From NCBI RefSeq assembly GCF_900205865.1, contig NZ_LT906662.1:372001-436000 (forward strand): 64,000 nucleotides of DNA, read 5' to 3'. The DNA comes from Thermoanaerobacterium sp. RBIITD (GTDB taxonomy: Bacteria; Bacillota; Thermoanaerobacteria; Thermoanaerobacterales; Thermoanaerobacteraceae). The notes below the pieces were generated by a model. The model searched no databases and was not told the origin of the DNA. It worked only from the letters and a program-made list of their open reading frames with translations. The position numbers and the translations under genes are program-made. Below, in pieces: positions 8,930 to 17,389 of the stretch. Position 1 is the first letter of the stretch; each line of letters begins with the position of its first letter.

Positions 8930-9618
8930 TTATTTATATAAACTATCAAGTTTTACATTTATCTGTATTTTTTCTAAAAGATATGCTAAATCTGCTAACT
9001 TATTGCTTTCTCTATTTAGCAAATCAGAAATTATAAATTTAAATCCATATATTATAAAAAATATCTCTGATACAAATAAAAAGAAAAAAATACTAATAAG
9101 TATTATTTCTGTAAATGAAGATGTATGTTCATATATCCAGTTTAGAAAATCTAACCAAATCGGAATAATTAATGTCAAATATATACCTGGTAATAAAAAA
9201 CCATTAAATTTCTTTTCATTACTTTGCTTATAAATGATATTTTTAATAGTTTCTAATTTTTTTCATTTTTTAATATGTTTTCTTTAGTCAAATAATCTAT
9301 TAATAAATTCATTCTAATTTTATTATATCCATTAATATCCCACAGAAAACTTTTCGAATTGATTTTATATCTATTACTTAATATTTTTTTAATTTGAGAA
9401 TTAATAAAATATAATGGAATCATCAATATAATAGCCATAATAATTAAGATGAAAAATTTTTTATATAAAAAAAATAAAATTGAAGTTATTATTCCTGTAA
9501 TGGGAAATATCATAAAACAAAATTTAAAATATGTCTTTGAATAAGAAAATATTAATTTTTTCATGCTAAGATTATTTTCATAAAAATCTATTAGATTATC
9601 TACCATAAAAATCCACAT
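8930..9618 (-). pseudogene. Four-helix membrane protein gene split by a -1 frameshift at an A7 run
   Basis: Two frames, 9253-9618 (121 aa, two membrane segments) and one ending at 8930 (82 aa from its TTG at 9178, two more membrane segments), join if one base is gained in the run of seven A at about 9260. The upstream frame then reads straight into KKLETIKNII and on through FLLPGIYLTLIIP without a stop. The joined protein would be about 229 residues with four membrane helices. It is the first gene of the dGTPase cassette. A loss-of-function indel is most likely; a programmed -1 shift on A AAA AAT or a sequencing error are alternatives. The family is not recognised. Confidence 0.6.
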
Positions 9619-9640
9619 TCTTTTAAAAAATTTTCTTATC

Positions 9641-10050
9641 TTTACAAATACTCCGACTTCCTCTCTCTAAGCTCCTTCAATACCTCTTTCACATTTTGTG
9701 CTTTATCTTTTGGCATATTAAAAGTGCGTCTTCTGTATCAACGACAATCACATCTTCTATGCCTAAAATCGCAATGAGTTTATCGCTTCCTGATATGATG
9801 CATTTCTTTGTATCAATGCTTACGACATTGCCTTTTATGACGTTGCCGTTGTCGTCTTTTTCGTACAATCTCTCCATTGATGTCCAGCTTCCTACATCAT
9901 CCCCTCCAAAATCCCATTGCCATACAAAAACACAAAATCATTTTTGCCTTTTGATTTATTGCCAAACTATTTCCAGTTCTGGTCTCATAAGGCAAAGCCC
10001 TTTTTTAATATTCCTTTGGTATTGTTAAGTCTTCCATATGAACATGCTGC
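9641..10050 (-). pseudogene. manC remnant (third copy), frameshifted and internally deleted
   Basis: Bases 9641-9915 match the 3' end of manC: readable are ERLYEKDDNGNVIKGNVV and LIAILGIEDVIVVDTEDALLIC. A one-base loss near 9712 (GAACAT to GGCAT) destroys the last 25 or so codons. Upstream of 9915 the match breaks off, with about 100 bases where the intact gene has over 200. A short match then returns near 10030-10050 to the MFIWKTS region. So the gene has lost its 5' half, an internal piece and its frame. It is more diverged from the two intact copies than they are from each other, hence older. Confidence 0.85.
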
Positions 10051-10053
10051 TTT

Positions 10054-11226
10054 TTAAATTTTTCTAAATTTACCACTTAAGATTTTCAATTGGTCATTTT
10101 CATAACCTATATCGTATGTACACATATAAAGACTTGTCACAACAGTATCTTGACCAGTGAGTTCCTGAGCTTCTATTGTTATAGTAACTTCTACATGATT
10201 ATTATCTTTGTAATTAGATATAATGTTTTGAATATTAACATATTCTGTTCTAAGATAGCCATTTCGAAAATCTTGATATGTTGTTCCGCTTTGCCAATCA
10301 CTGCCTAAAAGTGAATATGCGGTAACATAATCCTGCGAATTGATGCATTGATAAAAATACTGAACTAAAGCTTCGGCTTCTTCTTTAATAGATTGACCAT
10401 TATCAAGTTGCTCTGTAGAATCAACGGCATATTCATTTGTCTGAGGTTTTGATGGATTTTTCGCCCAATTCTCCACAAGTGGTAATACTTGATTTATGGG
10501 TATGGAGAAACCTATTACCCCTTCAATAGTCCCGGCTGAATTTACTCCTAGAACCTCTCCTGTATTTTGATCCAATAGTGGGCCTCCACTACTACCAGGC
10601 GATATAGGAGCTGATATCTGATATACCCCTTTGTACACATATGGTGCAATTGTAAAATCTCTGTCAACACCGCTTATTATTCCCGTCGTAACTGTATTCT
10701 GTAACCCCAGTGGACTTCCCATGGCAATGACAGGATCGCCGACTTCCCCTTTTCTCGATGATATTTTAACAGGAGTTCTTCCTGCCAGTCCAGGTACATT
10801 TATTAAAGCTACATCTATATCTTCACCCTTGCCTATGACTGTACCGTTATATTCCTTTCCATCATATGTTTTTACTTTTACTGTAGAAGCACCACTAACT
10901 ACATGAGCATTTGTTATGATATCGCCATTAGTGTCGTATAAAAATCCAGAACCTGTTACCATATCGCCTCCATCGTTGACCTCGATGTACATAACTTTTT
11001 CCTGATTATCAGATATTATAGACTTAATGCTAGTTTGTTTTGAATCTTTTGTTTGTGAACTTTTTATAGCGTTATATTGGCCTAATTTTGAGTTACCTGT
11101 AATTACTTGTTGATGAAATTCTTTGTTAATATAATTAAATGCAACAAGTCCAATTTCTATTATCAGAATTGTTATAAGTAAATTAATAATTAAAGAATTT
11201 TTAGAATCTTTTTTTGTCTCTCCCAT
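10054..11226 (-). CDS. Membrane-anchored trypsin-like serine protease (HtrA/DegP catalytic domain, no PDZ)
   Basis: A 390-residue extracytoplasmic protease. One N-terminal membrane anchor lies at about 12-32. The S1C catalytic domain is at about 70-255, with H108 (NAHVV), D138 (DIDVALINV) and S213 (GSSGGP). Instead of the PDZ domain usual for HtrA it carries a C-terminal domain (about 276-390) that looks like an NTF2-like fold, beginning EEAEALVQYFYQ and rich in alternating strands. It lies 15 bases after the zinc-ribbon gene and is probably cotranscribed with it and manC copy 2. Its 3' end abuts the manC remnant. Likely role is quality control or processing at the cell surface. Confidence 0.88.
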   Translation of the reverse strand: MGETKKDSKNSLIINLLITILIIEIGLVAFNYINKEFHQQVITGNSKLGQYNAIKSSQTKDSKQTSIKSIISDNQEKVMYIEVNDGGDMVTGSGFLYDTNGDIITNAHVVSGASTVKVKTYDGKEYNGTVIGKGEDIDVALINVPGLAGRTPVKISSRKGEVGDPVIAMGSPLGLQNTVTTGIISGVDRDFTIAPYVYKGVYQISAPISPGSSGGPLLDQNTGEVLGVNSAGTIEGVIGFSIPINQVLPLVENWAKNPSKPQTNEYAVDSTEQLDNGQSIKEEAEALVQYFYQCINSQDYVTAYSLLGSDWQSGTTYQDFRNGYLRTEYVNIQNIISNYKDNNHVEVTITIEAQELTGQDTVVTSLYMCTYDIGYENDQLKILSGKFRKI

Positions 11227-11241
11227 GCTTGTTTGCCCCTT

Positions 11242-12381
11242 TTAATCAATATACCAGTTTACCCCAGTTATTTTTATATGATCAGCATTTGAAAGCCCAT
11301 AGTGTATATTGGAAAAACTTCCTTTTTGCAATGGTGACAAATAAACTGGATATACATATGTATTGCCATCTCCAATAGTATTTCCATTTGCATCATATAT
11401 TGCATAATAAATTTCTACTTCATATATAGGTTTTGTGGCTACATTTTTAATTTCTCCTTCTATCACAAAATCCCCATAACCATTGATGTAATTTTTAACA
11501 TTTAATACGCTGACTGCATTGGTCCTGTTCATGGCATCTTCTTTGGCTGCAGAAATCATAGCTTGCTGCATTCTCTGTGCTTCTGCGTTTTCAAAAGCAG
11601 TTTTCTGATCTACTATAGTTTTTTTAAATGAAATAAGTTTAGCATTTGAACTATCGTATTGCATAGCTTTTTCTATCACTTTTAATGCTTCATTAAACTG
11701 TTTATCCTTTAACAACTCATTGGCATTTGAGTAAGCCATATTGGCAATTTTCTGACGTATTAATTTATCTATATTCTTTGCATCTGGACTATCTATATAG
11801 CTTAATCTAGACAATGCATCAGCCAACTCATCAATTGTATTTTTGTTTTTGGCATCATCATACAGTTGTTTTACTTCTACCTGTGTTTTATACTTTTTGC
11901 TGAGATTAGAAAGCATGTCAAAATACTCACCACTTCGACCTTCAAGGTCTTTATCAACTGCAGAAATGGATTTTAATGCTAAATCAAATTTTTTATCATC
12001 AGCATACTTATTAGCTGTTTCTAATTTTTCATATACCGTTTTGCCAAAATTTATTAAAGCCAGGTCTTGTTGTAATACTTTATGATTAGGGCGCAAAGCC
12101 AAACCCTTTTTAGCAAAATTTAATGCAGTATCAAAATTCCCCTGTAAAGCCATATCTTCCGCTTTTGCCCGTATTTCTTCCACTTTCTTATTGACACCTA
12201 TTTCATAGAAAAAATAAAAAGTTACCGCTATGGCAACCATTATGGCAAAACTAAAAGGAATGAGCCAATATCTTTTATTTGAAGTTTTTGCTTCTTTAGA
12301 TGTATTATCCACTAATGCTCCACAGTAAGGACAGATATGAAGATTGTCTCCCATTTTATAGCCGCAATTCTTGCAGTACAT
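11242..12381 (-). CDS. Zinc-ribbon, TPR-like, FxLYD-domain membrane protein
   Basis: A 379-residue protein of unknown function. Order: zinc ribbon (C3, C6, C17, C20), one membrane segment (about 39-59), a long helical region of TPR-like repeats (about 65-260), and a C-terminal beta domain (about 292-379) of FxLYD type, recognisable by VIEGEIKNVATKPIYEVEI. With a cytoplasmic ribbon the C-terminal part would be outside the membrane. It sits between manC copy 2 and the serine protease, so the pair may form a surface sensor and protease, an inference from adjacency. The 5' 230 bases are repeated at the window start. Confidence 0.82.
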   Translation of the reverse strand: MYCKNCGYKMGDNLHICPYCGALVDNTSKEAKTSNKRYWLIPFSFAIMVAIAVTFYFFYEIGVNKKVEEIRAKAEDMALQGNFDTALNFAKKGLALRPNHKVLQQDLALINFGKTVYEKLETANKYADDKKFDLALKSISAVDKDLEGRSGEYFDMLSNLSKKYKTQVEVKQLYDDAKNKNTIDELADALSRLSYIDSPDAKNIDKLIRQKIANMAYSNANELLKDKQFNEALKVIEKAMQYDSSNAKLISFKKTIVDQKTAFENAEAQRMQQAMISAAKEDAMNRTNAVSVLNVKNYINGYGDFVIEGEIKNVATKPIYEVEIYYAIYDANGNTIGDGNTYVYPVYLSPLQKGSFSNIHYGLSNADHIKITGVNWYID

Positions 12382-13522
12382 AAATGTCCTCCCCTTCTAG
12401 TCAAAAAATCCCTTTTTAAAAATAATTATATATTTTTACAAATACTCCGCCTTCTTCTTTTTCAATTCCTTCAATACTTCTTTCACATTTTGCGCTTTAT
12501 CTTTTGAACATATTAAAAGTGCGTCTTCTGTGTCTACGATTATTACATCTTCTATGCCGAGTGTTGCGATGAGTTTATCGCTTCCTGTTATGATGCATTT
12601 CTTTGTGTCTACGCTTACGACATTGCCTTTTATGACGTTGCCATTCTCATCTTTTTCGTATAATCTTTCTATTGATGTCCAGCTTCCTACATCGTCCCAA
12701 CCAAAGTCTCCTGGCACTACATATACATTCTTGGCCTTTTCCATTATGCCGTAATCTATCGATATGCTTTCAAGTTTTGAATATTCCTCGTATAAGATTT
12801 TCTCTATCTCATCTGAATCAAAGTTTTCCTTTATAACATTTAATGCACTGTATAATTGTGGCATATTTTCTTTTATCACATTTAGTATTGTAGATGTCTT
12901 CCAGATGAACATGCCGCTATTCCATAAATAGTCTCCGCTTTCTACATATTTCACTGCTGTATCATGATCTGGCTTTTCTACGAATCTTTCTACTTTGTGT
13001 ACAGGATTGTTATGAAATATCTCATTTGTAATCTTCTTAAAGTTTATATATCCGTATCCTGTCTCCGGATGCAGCGGCTTTATGCCTATTGTGACAAGAT
13101 TGTTGCCTGCTTTTGCTTTTTCTATTGCTGCTTTCAACACTCCTAAATAAGTTTCTTCATCTTTTATTACGTGATCTGATGGCACTACTACCATGATAGA
13201 ATCTCTATCAAGCCTTTCTGTATGTATGGCTGCAAGACCTATGCAAGCTGCTGTATTTTTTCCCATAGGCTCTATCAATATATTTTCTGTCGGAAGCTCT
13301 GGTATCTGGTCGCTAATCAAACCTGCATAATCTATGTTTGTAACAACAAAAATATTTTCAATTGGCATAAGTCTCTTTAGCCTATCTACCGTCTGCTGAA
13401 TCATGGTTTTATCACCATATAGCTTTAAAAACTGCTTTGGCATCTTTATCCTGCTTTTGGGCCAAAACCTTTCGCCCTTTCCCCCTGCCATGATTACACC
13501 TGTTATCATATGTGCACCACCT
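12152..13522. repeat. Direct repeat, copy 2 (manC plus zinc-ribbon 5' end)
   Basis: Partner of bases 1-1371. The match begins where the window begins, so the true repeat may be longer, and ends at 13522. Because a complete zinc-ribbon gene follows here, this copy shows what may lie beyond base 1. Confidence 0.95.
12436..13509 (-). CDS. manC: Mannose-1-phosphate guanylyltransferase, copy 2
   Basis: Same 357-residue enzyme as 285-1358: GDP-mannose synthesis from Man-1-P and GTP, with signature GGKGERFWPK (9-18), PSDH (110-113), FVEKP (176-180) and WNSGMF (196-201). It differs from copy 1 by A120T, E123G, T127A, S134A and V135G and one Ile-to-Thr change near the C terminus (LIATLGIED), none in the motifs listed, so both copies should be active. 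The start is ATG 13509 with GGTGG just upstream. It is followed after 54 bases by the zinc-ribbon gene. Upstream sequence differs completely from copy 1, so the two copies may have different promoters. Confidence 0.93.
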   Translation of the reverse strand: MITGVIMAGGKGERFWPKSRIKMPKQFLKLYGDKTMIQQTVDRLKRLMPIENIFVVTNIDYAGLISDQIPELPTENILIEPMGKNTAACIGLAAIHTERLDRDSIMVVVPSDHVIKDEETYLGVLKAAIEKAKAGNNLVTIGIKPLHPETGYGYINFKKITNEIFHNNPVHKVERFVEKPDHDTAVKYVESGDYLWNSGMFIWKTSTILNVIKENMPQLYSALNVIKENFDSDEIEKILYEEYSKLESISIDYGIMEKAKNVYVVPGDFGWDDVGSWTSIERLYEKDENGNVIKGNVVSVDTKKCIITGSDKLIATLGIEDVIIVDTEDALLICSKDKAQNVKEVLKELKKKKAEYL

Positions 13523-13629
13523 TCTTTATCAAACTATAAGACAAATTCATATTTCTAAACTAGTATCTTATCTAATATCTTATAAATTTCTACTACAAAA
13601 AAAGCCATACTTTAATAAAAAATTAATTA

Positions 13630-13938
13630 TTAACTTCTTCTTTTACAGGACCAGTTGGGATAGTTATCGCTCTTGTATTCATTATTTTCCCAATGTAACG
13701 GTTGAAGATTACTTAAATCGTCCGTTCCTCCTTTTGACACAGGTATTATATGGTCTATTTCCCAGCCATAATCACCATGCGTTCCATACGAAGCTTTCCT
13801 TATTATAGCTCCGCAGCAATCACGTCTATATATATCTGGGTCTTCACCAGGTATTGGAAATCCTTTTTTCCAAACCTGATTTTTTGTATCATCATTAAAT
13901 GATTCATTAAAAACTGTAGTATTATTTTTTCTATACAT
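13630..13938 (-). CDS. HNH endonuclease-domain protein
   Basis: A 102-residue protein. The C-terminal half carries an HNH site: WEIDHIIPVSKGGTDD around residue 58 onwards, then NLQPLHWENNEYKSD, i.e. the DH, N and H/N positions of the family. Two cysteines near residue 41 and one near the end are the only Cys and do not form clear CxxC zinc knuckles. Its size fits a free-standing HNH enzyme as found with phages, introns and defence genes. It stands alone between the priming transferase and manC copy 2, on the same strand as the glycan genes. The target is unknown. Confidence 0.82.
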   Translation of the reverse strand: MYRKNNTTVFNESFNDDTKNQVWKKGFPIPGEDPDIYRRDCCGAIIRKASYGTHGDYGWEIDHIIPVSKGGTDDLSNLQPLHWENNEYKSDNYPNWSCKRRS

Positions 13939-14088
13939 GTTGAAATTCCCCTTTTCATTATTTTTATTTAAAGTATGGCTTATATAACATATTAATCGTC
14001 TAAATATTTCGTCGATTCCATATTCAATTCAAATATCAATTTAAATCTTATTGAATAAGATATTACCAGGAGGTAAATCATAAATATA

Positions 14089-14214
14089 ATGGGTGATTTT
14101 ATGCTGAGTAAAAAATTTTATTCTAGTTTACTTAATGGATTATTATATAGTACTATATTATGGTTTCTTATTATTATGTTTATTACATTAGTCAATAAGC
14201 ACCGTCTTTTTTAA
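14089..14214 (+). CDS. Possible 41-aa membrane peptide antisense to the transferase 3' end
   Basis: A short plus-strand frame with ATG at 14089 (another at 14101), preceded by AGGAGG at 14068-14073. That spacing is longer than ideal for the first ATG and worse for the second. The product would be a single hydrophobic helix (LLYSTILWFLIIMFITLV) with basic ends. The last 23 bases overlap the 3' end of the convergent sugar transferase gene. It could be a toxin-like or orphan membrane peptide, or chance. Evidence is a ribosome-binding site and hydrophobicity only. Confidence 0.3.
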   Translation: MGDFMLSKKFYSSLLNGLLYSTILWFLIIMFITLVNKHRLF

Positions 14215-15568
14215 GTACTGCTGGTATAGTTTTAAAAAGTATATTAAGATCAAGCCAAATATTCCAATTTGATATGTATTGCATATCCATTTTTAATCGT
14301 CCTTCAAAATCTACTTCACTTCGTCCACTTATTTGCCATAAACCAGTAATTCCAGGTGGAACTCTCCATAAGAATTTTGCATAATGACGTATCTCGTCTA
14401 ATTCTCTCACAAGATAAGGCCTCGGTCCTACCAAGCTCATATCACCTTTTAGTACATTAAACAATTGTGGTAATTCGTCAAGACTTGTTTTCCTTAAAAA
14501 TTTTCCTACTCTTGTTATCCTCGGATCATCTTTAAGTTTATGATTTATTAAATACTCATCTCTTATCTGCGGATTTTCCTCTAACCATTTTAATAAAATT
14601 TTTTCGGCATTTATAACCATTGTCCTAAATTTATATGCTTTAAATAATTTTCCATTTAATCCTATTCTATTTTGAACAAAAAATACAGGACCTGGAGAAT
14701 CAATTTTTATTAATAGTGCTATTATAATTAATAAAGGCGATAAAATAATTAACGCAATAAATGACAGCGTAAAATCCAAAAGTCTCTTTACATGTCCTTC
14801 GAATCCGCCAATAAATACATCCTTTAATTTTAAAATAGGCATATCATCAATTACCTCTATTTCCATCGGATAGTTTGAAAGATTTATACTGTTATTAATT
14901 GAATAAACGCTTATGTACTTGCTAAGGCACATATTTATTATTTCTTCTGTTTTATCAATTTTTGATACTATAAATATTGTATCGATTTTATATTTATCAA
15001 TAACAATATTAAAATTTTTAATATCTCCTAATTTATTTAAATCATCATAATTTATATCATCATCAGATAAAATACCCACTACGTTTATCCCAAATTCATG
15101 CGACATAAGCTTATTAATTATTTCACTTGATTCATTTGAATAATTCCCCAGTATCAATGCATTACTTAAATCTAAGCCTCTTTTATATCTCTGTTTTTGT
15201 AAATATAGTAAAATTGATTTGAATATTATTTGTAGCAGTAACCCAATAATAAATATGTATATAAGTGTTAATCTTGAAAAATACGTCATTTTAATAAAAT
15301 ATGATATAAATAGATATATAAATACTGAATAAACCATTCCATCAATTATTATTCCTATCTGATTAAATAAAGGCCAATGCTTATTATCATATAATCCTTT
15401 AAAGTATAAAATTAAAAAATCTATCGTTAATAAGATAATAAATGTGCTTAAATACCATCTTTTTGACATTATATTCATATTGAAATTAAATCTAAGATAT
15501 AAAGCAATTATAAAAGCTAAAACCAATGCACTAATATCAAGTATAATACTCCATTTTTTATACCACAT
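14192..15568 (-). CDS. Undecaprenyl-phosphate sugar-1-phosphate transferase (priming enzyme)
   Basis: Starts glycan assembly by moving a sugar-1-phosphate from a UDP-sugar to undecaprenyl phosphate at the membrane. From the ATG at 15568 (GGGGGGTGGG just upstream; an ATG 15 bases earlier lies in that site) the protein has 458 residues. It has four or so N-terminal membrane helices, a central nucleotide-binding-like domain (about 135-245), a helix at about 265-290 and the catalytic domain to the end with KFRTM (313-317) and SLDELPQLFNVLKGDMSLVGPRP-type residues (362-384). This is the WbaP/CpsE-like architecture. The sugar (Gal or Glc phosphate) cannot be read. It is near the 3' end of the glycan locus. 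Confidence 0.92.
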   Translation of the reverse strand: MWYKKWSIILDISALVLAFIIALYLRFNFNMNIMSKRWYLSTFIILLTIDFLILYFKGLYDNKHWPLFNQIGIIIDGMVYSVFIYLFISYFIKMTYFSRLTLIYIFIIGLLLQIIFKSILLYLQKQRYKRGLDLSNALILGNYSNESSEIINKLMSHEFGINVVGILSDDDINYDDLNKLGDIKNFNIVIDKYKIDTIFIVSKIDKTEEIINMCLSKYISVYSINNSINLSNYPMEIEVIDDMPILKLKDVFIGGFEGHVKRLLDFTLSFIALIILSPLLIIIALLIKIDSPGPVFFVQNRIGLNGKLFKAYKFRTMVINAEKILLKWLEENPQIRDEYLINHKLKDDPRITRVGKFLRKTSLDELPQLFNVLKGDMSLVGPRPYLVRELDEIRHYAKFLWRVPPGITGLWQISGRSEVDFEGRLKMDMQYISNWNIWLDLNILFKTIPAVLKKDGAY

Positions 15569-15681
15569 AATCCCACCCCCCATAAATAAATTTACGTAAA
15601 TCTTTTAGCTTTGACTATTTTTATCTTTTTCTTAATATAAGTTTATCCATATAATTTAACGACTTTTATGTATTAAACTAC

Positions 15682-17043
15682 TTATTTACTTATTGAAGCT
15701 GCGGCCTCATCATCATAAGTTGCATTATCGTTGCTTGAAATTAATCCATTAATTGTACTTCTTCCTATTGACTCGTATATGATTCCAGCCGTCTTTACCT
15801 TCTCTAAATCATAACAATTTCTTCCATCAATAACTAAAGGATTTTTCATTAACTTTGAGAATAGCGATATATTAAAGTTTTTAATTTCTGACCATTCAGT
15901 AAATATAAAGCAAATATCAGCATCTTTAAGTGTTTCCTCTATTGTATTGCAATACTTTATCTCTTTAGGATATATCTTTTTATAATTTTCAATGCCGACA
16001 GGATCCCATGCTTTAATATTAGCTCCATCTTCTAGAAGTATTGGTATATTCTGCAGTGACGGTGCTTCCCTTAAATCATCTGTACCTGGTTTGAATGTAA
16101 GCCCGAGAACTGCGACATTTAAACCACTAAAATTATCATAATATTTTCTTGCCTTTTTAATGAGTTTTATCTTTTGGCTTTCATTCACTTCGATTGCAGC
16201 TTTAATAGTTTTTAACTCATAATCGTTAAAATTTGCCAACCAATTTAGTGCCTTTGTATCTTTTGGAAAGCATGAACCACCATAACCGATGCCAGCTCTT
16301 AAAAACTTATCTCCTATGCGGGGATCCATTCCCATACCTTTTGCAACATTTTCTATATTTGCACCGACAATCTCACATAGGTTTGCTATTTCATTTATAT
16401 ACGAAATTTTTAAAGCAAGAAAATCGTTTGATGCATATTTTATCATTTCAGCGCTTCTTCTATCTGTTATTACGTATGGAAGTCCAAAACCATCGTATAC
16501 TTTTCTCAATAGTTCTTCGGCATATTTTGTTTCAACTCCTAGTACTATACGATTTGCTTTTAATGTATCTCTAACAGCTGTCCCCTGTGATAAAAATTCA
16601 GGGTTTGATGCAACTTCTACATAAACATTGTGTTTTAAGTTTTCTTTTAAGATTCTTTCAATTTTATCATTTGTTCCAACAGGTACAGTTGATTTTACAG
16701 CAACTACACAATTCTTTTCTACAGATTCAGCTATTTGTTTTGTAACCTCATATACATATTTCAAATTTGCCGAACCATCTTTTTTTTCAGGAGTACCAAC
16801 AGCTATAAAAATAACATCTGCATCTTTATAAGCTTCCTTATAATCAGTCGTATAAGTTAATCTCTTACTATTTTTAATCATTAATTCTTCAAGACCCGGC
16901 TCAAATATTGGTGACTTTCCAGACTTCATTATATTAATTTTTTTCTTATCAATGTCAACACAAGTTACATTATGCCCTATTTCTGCAAGGCATACTGCAG
17001 TAACCAAACCTACATAACCTGTGCCTGCTACTGAAATATTCAT
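15682..17043 (-). CDS. ugd: UDP-glucose 6-dehydrogenase
   Basis: Oxidises UDP-glucose to UDP-glucuronate with two NAD, giving an acidic sugar precursor. The 453-residue protein has the N-terminal Rossmann motif GTGYVG (7-12), K202 and N206, the catalytic cysteine C258 in GYGGSCFPKD, and the C-terminal UDP-binding domain with TFKPGTDDLRE. Length is normal for the family. It lies upstream of the priming transferase by 98 bases on the same strand, suggesting cotranscription, with the IS110 block separating it from the other glycan genes. A glucuronate or derived pentose in the glycan is inferred. Confidence 0.94.
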   Translation of the reverse strand: MNISVAGTGYVGLVTAVCLAEIGHNVTCVDIDKKKINIMKSGKSPIFEPGLEELMIKNSKRLTYTTDYKEAYKDADVIFIAVGTPEKKDGSANLKYVYEVTKQIAESVEKNCVVAVKSTVPVGTNDKIERILKENLKHNVYVEVASNPEFLSQGTAVRDTLKANRIVLGVETKYAEELLRKVYDGFGLPYVITDRRSAEMIKYASNDFLALKISYINEIANLCEIVGANIENVAKGMGMDPRIGDKFLRAGIGYGGSCFPKDTKALNWLANFNDYELKTIKAAIEVNESQKIKLIKKARKYYDNFSGLNVAVLGLTFKPGTDDLREAPSLQNIPILLEDGANIKAWDPVGIENYKKIYPKEIKYCNTIEETLKDADICFIFTEWSEIKNFNISLFSKLMKNPLVIDGRNCYDLEKVKTAGIIYESIGRSTINGLISSNDNATYDDEAAASISK

Positions 17044-17389
17044 ATAAATTCACCTCTTTAAATAAATTACAGCATGATTTATATTTGTTACAGTTTGTTA
17101 ATTACGCCCGTAGGTCCTATTTCAGGAGCCGGAGGCGACTGAGCTTGCTAGTTAGACTCAAGTCCTTCCTATTATAGGCGAAAAGCTTATCCACTTGAAG
17201 GTAGATGTTTTGAACTTTAAACATTACTACGAAAATGGGATAATTTCTTCCAAGACCTCAAAGGTACTTGCGAAGGCTCGCACGTTGGCAACTTTATATA
17301 CTAGCCCTAAAAAAGGCTAATACTACCCTATGCGAGTATAATCGTCTATACTTACCTCATACATATCCAGTGTAATGAAAATATCCCAT
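17044..17389. other. Non-coding stretch downstream of the IS110 relic
   Basis: No gene is visible. The DNA is less AT-rich than its neighbours and contains small hairpins, for instance TGCGA/TCGCA near 17270 and AGCC/GGCT near 17306-17323. It probably is the 3' non-coding end of the decayed IS110 element, whose transposase ends at 17390; the element's edge cannot be set from this copy alone. Confidence 0.5.

Noticed and set aside
1..13522. Large repeat as an assembly artefact
   Set aside because: The copies differ at clustered positions and have different sequences beyond 1371/13522, which a simple misassembly would not produce; long reads would settle it.
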